A stretch of DNA of 64,000 bases from Acetivibrio alkalicellulosi (lineage in GTDB: Bacteria; Bacillota; Clostridia; Acetivibrionales; Acetivibrionaceae). The first letter of the stretch is position 1. The number at the start of each line of letters is the position of its first letter. The stretch is from assembly GCA_008125075.1 (NCBI GenBank), contig VLTH01000001.1:403497-467496 (forward strand). Direction: 5' to 3'. Position numbers and translations under genes: made by a program. Positions 1-7,860 of this stretch are shown one piece after another. The notes under the pieces are model-generated. The model was not told where the DNA came from. It did not search any database and saw only the letters and a list, made by a program, of their open reading frames with translations.

Positions 1-82
1 TATCATAAACTTTTTAAATATAGACAAATGATATTAAAATTTGAGATTTAGTAATATAAAATAAATGAAAGGGGAAACTTAA

Positions 83-913
83 TTGAAAAGTATAAAACAA
101 ATTGCTATTTATGGTAAGGGCGGAATCGGAAAGTCAACTACATGTTCAAACATATCTGCATCTTTAGGGTTAATGGGTTATAAAGTATTGCAAATTGGAT
201 GCGATCCGAAAGCCGACTCCACCAAGAATTTAGTTGGTGGAAATAGAATGCCAAACATTTTAGATTATGTCAAAGAGAATTCAAAGAACATCTCCATTGA
301 TAAAATAGTTACAAAAGGATTTGCTAATACATACTGTATAGAAGCTGGAGGACCAGAGCCTGGAATTGGATGTGCTGGAAGGGGGATTATATCTGCCATT
401 GAAATTATAGAGCAGCTAGATTTATTTAAAGAATTAGATATTGAAGTAGTAGTGTACGATGTTTTAGGGGATGTTGTTTGCGGTGGTTTTGCAGTACCAT
501 TGAGAATGGGATTTGCAAAAGATGTATATTTAGTTACTTCTGGAGAAGTAATGGCATTATATGCAGCTAACAATATAGCAAAAGCCATTAACCGATTTGG
601 TCAAAGAAGTGATGTTAGATTAGGTGGAATTATATGTAATCAGCGTAATGCGTATTTAGAGAAAGATATTGTAAATATCCTTTCCAACAAATTAAGCTCA
701 CATATTATAGGGTGGATTCCTAGGGATAATATTGTTCAGGAATGCGAGCTAGCTGAAAAGACTGTTATGGAAGGTAGCCCTGAATCTAATCAAGCTAAAG
801 TCTATAGGGAATTAGCCAAGAGTATTCTTGAAAACGATAATTACGTAATTCCTACTCCTTTATCAGACGATGAGTTTGATAAGATGGTTAAGGAACCACT
901 AATAAAAAGATAG
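83..913 (+). CDS. NifH-like nitrogenase iron protein (reductase component)
   Basis: MgATP-dependent [4Fe-4S] electron donor of a nitrogenase-like enzyme; cytoplasmic homodimer. The 276-residue protein has the P-loop at residues 11-18 (GKGGIGKS). Both cluster cysteines are present: Cys97 in GCAGRG, with the following Arg100, and Cys133 in [10 protein letters not shown]. This is the full nitrogenase/BchL-type signature. The start is a TTG eight bases after AAAGGGG. It is followed 11 bp later by the NifD-like gene, so the two are probably co-transcribed. It lacks the long C-terminal tail of some NifH proteins. Membership of the NifH/BchL/CfbC superfamily is certain; its partner reaction is not known. 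The canonical NifH of N2 fixation is an alternative, but the degenerate NifDK partners argue against it. Confidence 0.93.
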   Translation: MKSIKQIAIYGKGGIGKSTTCSNISASLGLMGYKVLQIGCDPKADSTKNLVGGNRMPNILDYVKENSKNISIDKIVTKGFANTYCIEAGGPEPGIGCAGRGIISAIEIIEQLDLFKELDIEVVVYDVLGDVVCGGFAVPLRMGFAKDVYLVTSGEVMALYAANNIAKAINRFGQRSDVRLGGIICNQRNAYLEKDIVNILSNKLSSHIIGWIPRDNIVQECELAEKTVMEGSPESNQAKVYRELAKSILENDNYVIPTPLSDDEFDKMVKEPLIKR

Positions 914-923
914 GGTGTAGAAA

Positions 924-2270
924 ATGAGTAGACAAATTGAAAGTAAGATAGCAATGTTAAGCATGCTGGTTAGAGAAGTAAAAGCTGATAATTTAAATAT
1001 TAGAGATTGTATTGATATGCATCAATTTTGTGCGTTTTGGGGTGCCTTTGATATTTTAAATTACTTTAATGATGTAGTAATTCTTGTACATGGTCCTTCA
1101 GGGTGCTTAGGAAACAGAAGGTTCCTTCCAACAATGGGACACCTTGGGGAGTGTGATAACAAACCTCATTTATCAACTTCTTTTACAAATAGAGAAGTTG
1201 TTTTCGGGGGAGAAAAGAAATTGGTAGATAGTTTGAATGAAGTAAACAGTCAATATAACCCTAAAGTCATTGCCGTCTTAACCAATTGCTGTGCAGATAT
1301 CATTGGAGATGATGTTGAAGGATGTATTGAAGGATTACCCGTTGAATTAAGGGAAAAAATAATTTATCTTAATTCAGGAGGATATTCAGGAAAATCCTAT
1401 CGTCGTGGTACAGAGATGGCTTTTAAGCTCTTATCTAAACATCTACATTCTAATATACATACTATAGATGTAAATAGCGAAGAAAAAAGTGTAAATCTGT
1501 TTTTAAGAAGATGGATTTGGGATCAGACTAAGCAGGAAGAAATCCATGAAATTAAGAGAATGTTTCAAATGATAGGAGTAAGATTAAATAAAATATTTAA
1601 TCAAGGATTATCAATCCAAGACTTTTATGAAATACAAAATGCACAATTAAATGTTGCCCTATGCTTGTTTTTTGGTATGGGTTTATTTGATGAACTAAAT
1701 AATAAATTTCGTATACCTTATTCAAAGGTTACATACCCTATGGGACTATTTGCTACTAAGAAGTGGCTAGATGAAATCTCAAGGATTCTACAATTAGACG
1801 TTAATATTGAAGAGTTAGAGGAAGTTAAAGAATTAGAAGAACAGCGTAGGGAATTAGTCAATGAATTAGGAAAAGGACGAAAGTGTATTATTTGGACACA
1901 GACTGGCGAACGTATGCTTGCTTTGGTCAAGCTAGCATATGAGTTGGAAATGGAGCCTATAGTTGTAGGTGTAGAGCCTTCAATAGTTAGAGACAAACTA
2001 CCTATATTTGAAAAGGAAATTTTAGAAGATGGACTAGATGTGAAGGTGTTTATTTCAAAGTATATTGAAGATGTTAATGAACTAATTGAGTATTTGGGAA
2101 ACCCAGTGATTTTTTGTAATAATAATTACTTTCCTGACCAAACTGTTTTTAAGTATAGATTTGCGCAAAATCCAGTGTATGGGTTTAATGGTACAAGAAA
2201 AATATATCAAGAAATGTTCAATGTACTAAAAAAGAAAAGCAATAAATATTCATTATTTGTGGAAGGTTGA
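924..2270 (+). CDS. NifD-like nitrogenase component 1 alpha subunit
   Basis: Catalytic alpha-type subunit of a nitrogenase-like reductase, 448 residues and so shorter than the usual NifD. The three P-cluster cysteines are present: Cys36 (FCAFWG), Cys61 (HGPSGC) and Cys122 (NCCADIIGDD, which has an extra adjacent Cys). The cofactor cysteine equivalent to NifD Cys275 appears as Cys247 in VALCLFF, followed by the family-typical KFRIPY. The segment matching nitrogenase PYHGFDG reads PVYGFNG, so the homocitrate/Mo-side His442 appears to be Tyr419. The start has a weak Shine-Dalgarno sequence (GGGTG). The gene overlaps the NifK-like reading frame region. It is not a normal N2-fixing NifD; candidates are methylthio-alkane reductase-like or an uncharacterised nitrogenase-like group. 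Confidence 0.88.
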   Translation: MSRQIESKIAMLSMLVREVKADNLNIRDCIDMHQFCAFWGAFDILNYFNDVVILVHGPSGCLGNRRFLPTMGHLGECDNKPHLSTSFTNREVVFGGEKKLVDSLNEVNSQYNPKVIAVLTNCCADIIGDDVEGCIEGLPVELREKIIYLNSGGYSGKSYRRGTEMAFKLLSKHLHSNIHTIDVNSEEKSVNLFLRRWIWDQTKQEEIHEIKRMFQMIGVRLNKIFNQGLSIQDFYEIQNAQLNVALCLFFGMGLFDELNNKFRIPYSKVTYPMGLFATKKWLDEISRILQLDVNIEELEEVKELEEQRRELVNELGKGRKCIIWTQTGERMLALVKLAYELEMEPIVVGVEPSIVRDKLPIFEKEILEDGLDVKVFISKYIEDVNELIEYLGNPVIFCNNNYFPDQTVFKYRFAQNPVYGFNGTRKIYQEMFNVLKKKSNKYSLFVEG

Positions 2271-2274
2271 AAAT

Positions 2275-3552
2275 ATGAGAAATACAACTCTATGCATTGA
2301 TTCAATTGAAAAGTGTGGAATACTAGGAGTTAGCCATGTAATTGCCCAAATAGCTAATTCTTCAGTTGTCATCCATGGACCTAAAGGATGTGTTTATCCA
2401 GCTTATGAAGCTTCAATAAATTATCCTTTGAACATAAACTATACAGAGATGTGTGAAAAGTCTACTGTTTTTGGTGGAGAAAATGATGTGAGCGAAAAGA
2501 TAGTTGATGAGTTCTACGAAAATAGACCAGATTTAATGGCTGTAGTAACTACTTGCTCATCTGAAATTATTGGAGATGATATTGACGGATTAATAAAGCT
2601 TGCGAATTTACCCATTCCTGTAATCCGAATTGACGGTGGAGGATTTCTTAACACACAGACATCTGGCATGAATATGGCTATGAAAGCTTTAATTGAAATG
2701 CTATGTGAAAACATTGACAATTCTTATCCAATAGTAAATTTGATTAGCCCAATTTGTATAAGTTCGAGTTGGCAAGAGGATATGAAATATCTATCTAATT
2801 TACTAAATGAATTTGGAATTAAAGCAAGGCCCCTATTTTGTAATGCAACTGTTGAGGATATAAGAAATTATGGTCGTGCATGTTTAAATGTAGTAATATG
2901 TTCACCAATTGGGCAGGATGCTGCTGAATATATGCATAAGAAATATGAAATCCCATACATAACTCTTCCGTATCCTCTAGGTCTAGAAAAAACTGAATTT
3001 TTTATTAAAAGTATTTTAAAGGCTGTACAAAATAAGAAGGATATATCATCTTTACTAGAAGAAAAAAGAGCCATTATCAAGAGCCGGTTTAATAGCGGCA
3101 TGGGAAAAGTAAACTCCTTTAGACATTTTGAATATATTAAAAAACTAAAAAAAATGATAGTAGGGACTCCAGAAATTGCACTAGCCTTTTTAAGTATTAT
3201 AGTAAATGAGTTTGAAGACAAAATAGACACAGTAATTGTAAAGGATTTAGAGGTTGATGATGCTGAGGTAATTAAAGCTAAGCTAAAGGAAGTGTCTCCT
3301 TTAACAGAAGTAATTATTACAGATGATAATCAGATAGTAAAGGAAAGTATACAAAGCTGTAAACCTCAGGTTCTGTTTGGAAGTGATACTGAATATTATT
3401 TTGCAAAAGAATTATATGAACCTGCATATATTAATATTTGTTATCCAGGAGCAAGAGAAATATGCTTTAACCGTTATCCTGTAGTTGGATACGAAGGGAC
3501 ATTGTATTTCTTTGAGAAATGGTATAACAAAATTATATATAGACATTTATGA
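2275..3552 (+). CDS. NifK-like nitrogenase component 1 beta subunit
   Basis: Beta-type partner of the upstream NifD-like protein, 425 residues. The three P-cluster cysteines are conserved: Cys14 (EKCGILG), Cys39 (HGPKGCV) and Cys94 (TTCSSEIIGDD). With the three in NifD this gives a complete set of six. The C-terminal nitrogenase-fold motif PVVGYEG is also present. I chose the ATG at 2275 because GGAAGG lies eight bases upstream. An in-frame TTG at 2257 inside the preceding gene would add six residues and has no ribosome binding site. The protein is shorter than NifK and lacks its N-terminal extension. It lies in the H-D-K order of nitrogenase and methylthio-alkane reductase operons. Confidence 0.88.
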   Translation: MRNTTLCIDSIEKCGILGVSHVIAQIANSSVVIHGPKGCVYPAYEASINYPLNINYTEMCEKSTVFGGENDVSEKIVDEFYENRPDLMAVVTTCSSEIIGDDIDGLIKLANLPIPVIRIDGGGFLNTQTSGMNMAMKALIEMLCENIDNSYPIVNLISPICISSSWQEDMKYLSNLLNEFGIKARPLFCNATVEDIRNYGRACLNVVICSPIGQDAAEYMHKKYEIPYITLPYPLGLEKTEFFIKSILKAVQNKKDISSLLEEKRAIIKSRFNSGMGKVNSFRHFEYIKKLKKMIVGTPEIALAFLSIIVNEFEDKIDTVIVKDLEVDDAEVIKAKLKEVSPLTEVIITDDNQIVKESIQSCKPQVLFGSDTEYYFAKELYEPAYINICYPGAREICFNRYPVVGYEGTLYFFEKWYNKIIYRHL

Positions 3553-3574
3553 GCATAACGATTACTAACATAGG

Positions 3575-3596
3575 AGGCTCGATGCCTGAGCTTTTT
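3575..3596 (+). terminator. weak hairpin between the nifK-like gene and the small Cys-rich gene
   Basis: AGGCTC and GAGCTT pair over six positions (one G-U) around a 7-base loop, with a short T-run starting inside the stem. It could be a weak attenuator; it could also be chance. Confidence 0.25.
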
Positions 3597-3627
3597 ATTA
3601 GTATTCTAAGTGAAAGGAGGTTTAAGT

Positions 3628-3807
3628 ATGAGCCAAGAAGATATTAAAAACAAAACTAATGAGCAAGATGTTGAAGAAACCAGTGTAAAAGACTCTACAA
3701 ACAAAGAAAATGAGTGTTCTACTGGAGATTGTTGCTGTAATCTCTTTAGTTACAAAAGGCCAACAGAGGATGATGCAAAAAAAACCAAGAGAAAAACTTG
3801 TTGCTAA
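3628..3807 (+). CDS. small cysteine-rich protein of unknown function
   Basis: A 59-residue, highly charged protein with cysteines only in its second half: CSTGDCCC and a terminal TCC. The first half is acidic and lysine-rich with no hydrophobic core, so it is probably disordered. It starts at an ATG seven bases after a near-perfect AAAGGAGG; an in-frame GTG at 3610 lies before the ribosome binding site and is less likely. It lies downstream of the H-D-K genes and just before a strong terminator, so it is probably the last gene of that transcript. The Cys cluster suggests metal or iron-sulphur handling, but I do not recognise the family. Confidence 0.7.
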   Translation: MSQEDIKNKTNEQDVEETSVKDSTNKENECSTGDCCCNLFSYKRPTEDDAKKTKRKTCC

Positions 3808-3824
3808 GAAATACTCAAAATGCA

Positions 3825-3874
3825 AAGTAATCTACTGCTGATTAATTTGCTTAGCAGTAGATTACTTGAATTTT
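3825..3874 (+). terminator. Rho-independent terminator after the nitrogenase-like operon
   Basis: A perfect 15-bp stem (3825-3839 pairs with 3853-3867) with a 13-base loop, followed by GAATTTT. It ends the H-D-K-small protein transcript. Confidence 0.8.
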
Positions 3875-3940
3875 AGCATAAAATGTATAGGATAAGTAGA
3901 ATAGCAAAATTCACATAATTAATAAGGTTGAAAATTACGA

Positions 3941-3983
3941 ATAGTTAACATATATCAAATTTAACTATAATTACTAAAGTTAA
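3941..3983. promoter_or_regulatory. candidate operator half-sites upstream of the aminotransferase promoter
   Basis: ATAGTTAA (3941-3948) and TTAACTAT (3961-3968) form a perfect inverted repeat, and a third half-site AGTTAA follows at 3978-3983. The cluster lies just upstream of the -10 element at 4014. The nearby MarR gene (7324-7779) is a plausible but unproven binder. Confidence 0.4.
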
Positions 3984-4010
3984 TTGGGGTTTAATAGCAT
4001 TATATAAATG

Positions 4011-4019
4011 TGTTATAAT
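4011..4019 (+). promoter_or_regulatory. extended -10 promoter for the aminotransferase-dapA pair
   Basis: TGTTATAAT is a perfect extended -10 (TGn-TATAAT). There is no good -35 hexamer at the expected spacing, which is usual for extended -10 promoters and suggests an activator or weak basal activity. Confidence 0.55.
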
Positions 4020-4060
4020 AATCGAAGAAAAATATTTGTTGAAGGAAGGGTGATTTCAAT

Positions 4061-5269
4061 ATGTCATGTGATTGTAATATTAATTCCACGGAATTGCTAC
4101 AGAAAGCAGAAAAATCTTTAATGTATGTTACTAATAGACCAGATATCATTTTCGTAAAAGGTAAAGGTTCATATTTATGGGATAGTAATTGTAACAAATA
4201 TCTAGATATGGTAGCTGGATGGGCTGTTTGTTGTTTAGGGCACTGTCCTGAAATAATGGTTGATGCTTTGACACATCAAGCTAAATTACTTATAAACCCA
4301 AGTCCTTCTTTTTATAATGAGCCTGCAATAGAGTTTGCAAATCTGCTTACAAAAATCACCTGCATGGATAAAGTTTTTTTTATTAATTCTGGGGCAGAAG
4401 CGAACGAGGGTGCTATTAAACTAGCAAGAAAATATGGGCAAAAGTATAAGAATGGAGCTTTTGAAATTATTACCACGTGGAATAGTTTTCATGGAAGAAC
4501 ATTGGCTACAATGGCGGCTTCTGGTAAAAAACCATGGGAGAACCTCTATCAGCCAAGACCGCAAGGATTTACAAAGGTAAATTACAATGATATTGAGTCA
4601 CTAAAGCAAGTAATATCTAAAGATACTTGTGCTGTTATGCTCGAGCTTGTTCAAGGTGAGGGCGGTGTAATAGTAGCCGATAAAACTTATATTAAACAAG
4701 TACGACAACTTTGTGATGAAAATAATATTTTACTTATAATCGATGAAGTACAAACTGGATTAGGAAGACTGGGACACATGTTTGCATATGAAGATTATGG
4801 AATTGAACCTGACATAATGACACTTGCAAAGGGAATAGGAGGAGGATTCCCACTATCGGCCCTTCTTGCAAAGGATAAGGTGTGTTGTTTTGAGCCTGGA
4901 GATCAGGGAGGAACTTATAGTATGACACCTTTAGGTGTCGCAGTAGGGAAAGCAGTTATTGAGGAGATTATCAATTCAGATTTGTGTAATAACGCAAAAA
5001 ATATGGGTGAGTATTTTACTGAGCAATTAAATAAATTGAAAGATCAACATAAAGTTATAAATGAAATAAGAGGAAGTGGACTATTACTAGCAATTGGGTT
5101 ACATGAAGAAATTGCTAACCAGGTAAAAGATGAGTGCATGAATAATTATTTGATTATTAATGCTCCAAATACAAAAACACTAAGGTTTATGCCAGCTTTA
5201 AATATTTCAACAGCTGAAGTTGATGAGGCTATAAGTATTTTAAGTAACGTTTTAAATAGAGTTTCCTAA
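4061..5269 (+). CDS. class III PLP aminotransferase, acetylornithine/ornithine-type
   Basis: PLP-dependent aminotransferase of 402 residues, full length for the ArgD/RocD/GabT family. Visible motifs are the phosphate-binding SGAEANEGAIK, the IIDEVQTGLGR motif carrying the PLP-pyridine Asp, and the Schiff-base lysine in LAKGIGGGFPL. ArgD/DapC-type enzymes transfer an amino group between glutamate and a terminal semialdehyde. A dapA-type gene follows six codons later, so the pair could make a diaminopimelate- or lysine-like intermediate. Its position between nifK-like and nifB-like genes is odd for plain lysine synthesis. The N-terminus carries an unusual CDC motif. The exact substrate cannot be told from sequence. 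Confidence 0.85.
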   Translation: MSCDCNINSTELLQKAEKSLMYVTNRPDIIFVKGKGSYLWDSNCNKYLDMVAGWAVCCLGHCPEIMVDALTHQAKLLINPSPSFYNEPAIEFANLLTKITCMDKVFFINSGAEANEGAIKLARKYGQKYKNGAFEIITTWNSFHGRTLATMAASGKKPWENLYQPRPQGFTKVNYNDIESLKQVISKDTCAVMLELVQGEGGVIVADKTYIKQVRQLCDENNILLIIDEVQTGLGRLGHMFAYEDYGIEPDIMTLAKGIGGGFPLSALLAKDKVCCFEPGDQGGTYSMTPLGVAVGKAVIEEIINSDLCNNAKNMGEYFTEQLNKLKDQHKVINEIRGSGLLLAIGLHEEIANQVKDECMNNYLIINAPNTKTLRFMPALNISTAEVDEAISILSNVLNRVS

Positions 5270-5292
5270 ATATCTTGAAAGAGGTGTCGTTA

Positions 5293-6171
5293 ATGATGTT
5301 CAAAGGCGTATATGTGGCAGTTGTTACTCCATTTGAAAATGGAAGAATAGCTGAAAAAGTATATGAAACATATTTAGAAGGATTAATTAATTCAGGAATA
5401 GCAGGGATTATTGTTTGCGGAAGTACAGGAGAATCTTCTATGCTATCTATGGAGGAGCATATTAATCTTTTCAAACTTTCCAAAGAAATTGTAAAAGATA
5501 GAATACAAGTTATTGCAAACTCTGGAGCAAACTCAACACACGAAGCTATTTACTTGACACAAGAGGCTGAAAAATTAGGAGTTGATGCAGCTTTATCAGT
5601 AGTTCCTTATTATGTTAAACCTACACAAGAAGGTCTATATCTTCACTTTAAAGCTATTCATGATGAAACAAAAAATATTCCACTGATAATATACAATGTA
5701 CCAAGTAGAACAGTAGTGGATTTAAAAGTTGAAACAATTGTTAGACTATCTAAATTGGAAAGATACATCGGTATTAAAGAAGCTTCTTCAGACATGGAAA
5801 AGGTAAGTTTAATGGTATCTCAAACAAAACCAGACTTTAGCGTGTTGTCTGGAAATGATTCTACATTTTTACCATTATTAACGGTTGGAGGACATGGAGT
5901 TATTTCTGTTATAGGTAATATTATGCCTAATGAATTAGTTGAACTCTATGAAAGTGTTGAAAAAGGTGATTTAACAAAAGCTATAGATATTAATACTAAA
6001 ATGTTACCCCTTTTCCAAGCACTTTCCTTTGAATCAAATCCAATACCTGTTAAGTATGCTTTGTATAAGATGGGGAAAATATCTAATGAATTAAAATTAC
6101 CACTTACTCTATTGAGTAAACCATATCAGGAAAAAATGGATCAGGTTTTAAAAGATTTATCATTAATATAA
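5293..6171 (+). CDS. dapA: DapA-family aldolase (4-hydroxy-tetrahydrodipicolinate synthase-like)
   Basis: Class I aldolase of the DapA/N-acetylneuraminate-lyase family, 293 residues from the ATG at 5293, which follows AAAGAGGTG. The Schiff-base lysine is in YIGIKEASSD, the catalytic tyrosine in YNVPSRT, and the substrate-binding STGES motif is at the start. In lysine synthesis the enzyme condenses pyruvate with aspartate semialdehyde. The family also contains aldolases acting on other oxo-acids, so dapA is the default name, not proof. It is co-transcribed with the aminotransferase and terminated by the hairpin at 6206. A second, housekeeping dapA elsewhere in the genome would support a special role here. 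Confidence 0.82.
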   Translation: MMFKGVYVAVVTPFENGRIAEKVYETYLEGLINSGIAGIIVCGSTGESSMLSMEEHINLFKLSKEIVKDRIQVIANSGANSTHEAIYLTQEAEKLGVDAALSVVPYYVKPTQEGLYLHFKAIHDETKNIPLIIYNVPSRTVVDLKVETIVRLSKLERYIGIKEASSDMEKVSLMVSQTKPDFSVLSGNDSTFLPLLTVGGHGVISVIGNIMPNELVELYESVEKGDLTKAIDINTKMLPLFQALSFESNPIPVKYALYKMGKISNELKLPLTLLSKPYQEKMDQVLKDLSLI

Positions 6172-6205
6172 GCAATTTTTTACAAATATTTATAAGACTT
6201 ATCAC

Positions 6206-6262
6206 AATAGTTAATAGGGTGATGATTGCTAATTTCTCAATCATCTATCCTATTAACTATTT
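6206..6262 (+). terminator. strong two-part terminator hairpin after dapA
   Basis: A 13-bp outer stem (6206-6218 with 6250-6262) continues, after a small internal loop, into an 8-bp inner stem (GATGATTG/CAATCATC). TTTATTT follows. It separates the aminotransferase-dapA unit from the nifB-like gene. Confidence 0.7.
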
Positions 6263-6462
6263 ATTTGAAATATCAAAATGCTTATAAAGAGGAGCGTATA
6301 TAAAGTATTGATAAAATGTGATCAATATTAGAAGAAGTAGAACTCCTTGGAAATGATTAAGCATTTTATTAAAATTCAAATGAGTAGATAAATTAAGTTG
6401 CTTGAATAACAAAGGTTCTTCTAAAATATAACTAAATTACTATTTTGAAAGCAGGTACATAT

Positions 6463-7272
6463 ATGATTAAGGTTCTTCACCCTTGTTTTGATGAAACTGA
6501 ATCAGGATGTCGAATTCATCTACCGATAGCAAGAAAATGTAACACTAAATGTAATTATTGCAAGATGGCATTCTCAAAATGTGAAATAAGACCTGGTGTT
6601 ACTGAAAAAATACTAGATGTTAATGATATACCAACCTATGTTAATGAAAGTTTAGAAATATATAATGATTGTAAGATTATTGGAATAGCAGGACCTGGTG
6701 ACCCACTTGCAAATCCAGATGATATTTTCTCTGCATTGGAAATTGTAAGTCAGAATTACCCAGATTTCAAAAAATGTATGTGTACAAATGGGTTTGGAGT
6801 AGAAGACTGTGTTGATAAGATAAAAGAAGTTGGTGTAGATTATATTACTCTGACCATTAATTCTATAAATGTAAGCACCCTTAGTAAAATATATAAATTT
6901 ATTTACTATCGTGGTGAATATTACGAAGGAGAAAGTGCAGGGCAACTAATTTTGAGATTGCAAAAGTCTGCATTAGATATTCTTAGTAATATAGAGGATT
7001 TAAAAATTAAAATAAATATTGTCTTTATACCAGGAATTAATAATGGGGAAATTAATAATTTAATACAGTTTCTTTATAAGTATAAAATTGATATAATAAA
7101 TATTATCCCCTTGCTTTCTGTAGAAGGAACTGAGTTTGGAACCATTGAGCCTTTAACACATAGTGAATTTTGCAAGATTAAGAAAGGCCTTGAAAATAAG
7201 TATTCTAAATTAAAGTTTAAACAGAGTTGTCAAAGGTGCCGTTCTGATGCAAGAGGAAGAATACATTTATAG
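6463..7272 (+). CDS. NifB-like radical SAM protein (NifB-co / [8Fe-9S-C] core synthesis)
   Basis: Radical SAM protein of about 269 residues. CNTKCNYC is the CX3CX2C cluster motif. NifB hallmarks surround it: HPCF before it, RPGV after it, GIAGPGDPLAN, CTNGF, FIPGIN, and a C-terminal CQRCRSDARG like the NifB CRQCRADAVG. The NifX-like C-terminal domain of proteobacterial NifB is absent, as in stand-alone archaeal and clostridial NifB. NifB builds the carbide-containing eight-iron core of nitrogenase cofactors. I chose the ATG at 6463 (GCAGG upstream); a TTG at 6447-frame position 6445 is possible. Its presence beside nifHDK-like genes implies a NifB-co-derived active site. Confidence 0.85.
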   Translation: MIKVLHPCFDETESGCRIHLPIARKCNTKCNYCKMAFSKCEIRPGVTEKILDVNDIPTYVNESLEIYNDCKIIGIAGPGDPLANPDDIFSALEIVSQNYPDFKKCMCTNGFGVEDCVDKIKEVGVDYITLTINSINVSTLSKIYKFIYYRGEYYEGESAGQLILRLQKSALDILSNIEDLKIKINIVFIPGINNGEINNLIQFLYKYKIDIINIIPLLSVEGTEFGTIEPLTHSEFCKIKKGLENKYSKLKFKQSCQRCRSDARGRIHL

Positions 7273-7323
7273 TAGTTTTTAAGATTACGTCAAAAATATA
7301 TTGTGTTCTAGGAGAAGATTTAG

Positions 7324-7779
7324 ATGATTACATCGAATAATGAAAAAAAATTAAGAGAACTAATAAGACAAATTGAAGCAAAACTAGGAATACTAAATGA
7401 AATGGAATCTACTACATGCTGTGGGGTATCTTTTACACAATGTCATGCCATTATAGAAATTGGGCGAAACACTAATGTTTCACTAAATGAACTGGCAGAA
7501 AAATTAAATGTTGATAATAGTACAATGAGTAGAACTGTTAATAATATTGTTAATAAAGGTTTAGCTAATAGAGAACTTGCTCTAAATGATAGAAGATATG
7601 TTAATATATCGTTAACTGAAGATGGTAAAATTGTGTTTGAAGAAATAAACCTTAAAATGAACAATTACTTTAAAAAAATATATGAAAATATTCTACAGGA
7701 TAAGCGCGAGCAAGTTCTAGAAAGTCTTGAGCTTTTAGCAGATGCTATAACAAAAAGTGTTCGATGTAAAAAAGGATAA
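7324..7779 (+). CDS. MarR-family transcriptional regulator
   Basis: A 151-residue winged-helix regulator. The helix-turn-helix runs from about residue 50 (SLNELAEKLNVDNSTMSRTV) into the wing with the DRR motif (NDRRYVNISLTEDGK), then a C-terminal dimerisation helix. There is a CC pair near residues 25-26 (TTCCGVSFTQCH) and another Cys near the C-terminus. These could sense redox state or metal, as in some MarR proteins. It follows nifB-like by about 50 bp with AGGAGAAG as ribosome binding site and is probably in the same transcript. The inverted repeats at 3941-3983 are a candidate binding site. Confidence 0.88.
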   Translation: MITSNNEKKLRELIRQIEAKLGILNEMESTTCCGVSFTQCHAIIEIGRNTNVSLNELAEKLNVDNSTMSRTVNNIVNKGLANRELALNDRRYVNISLTEDGKIVFEEINLKMNNYFKKIYENILQDKREQVLESLELLADAITKSVRCKKG

Positions 7780-7860
7780 TATATTATTTTCATTTTTTAT
7801 CTTAAATATAAAACTTCTGAACACTAGGTATCATCAGAAATTGCAAAGGCGAGGTAAGCA

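Noticed and set aside
2257-2274. TTG start for the NifK-like protein
   Set aside because: It has no ribosome binding site and lies inside the NifD gene; ATG 2275 has GGAAGG at good spacing.
83-3552. Canonical N2-fixing nifHDK
   Set aside because: D and K are shorter than nitrogenase subunits, the cofactor His appears replaced, and nifE/nifN/nifV are absent here.
83-3552. Protochlorophyllide/chlorophyllide reductase or F430 (CfbCD) nitrogenase-like enzymes
   Set aside because: A NifB gene, full P-cluster cysteines in both subunits and a cofactor-type Cys in D do not fit those enzymes, which lack a NifB-derived cofactor.
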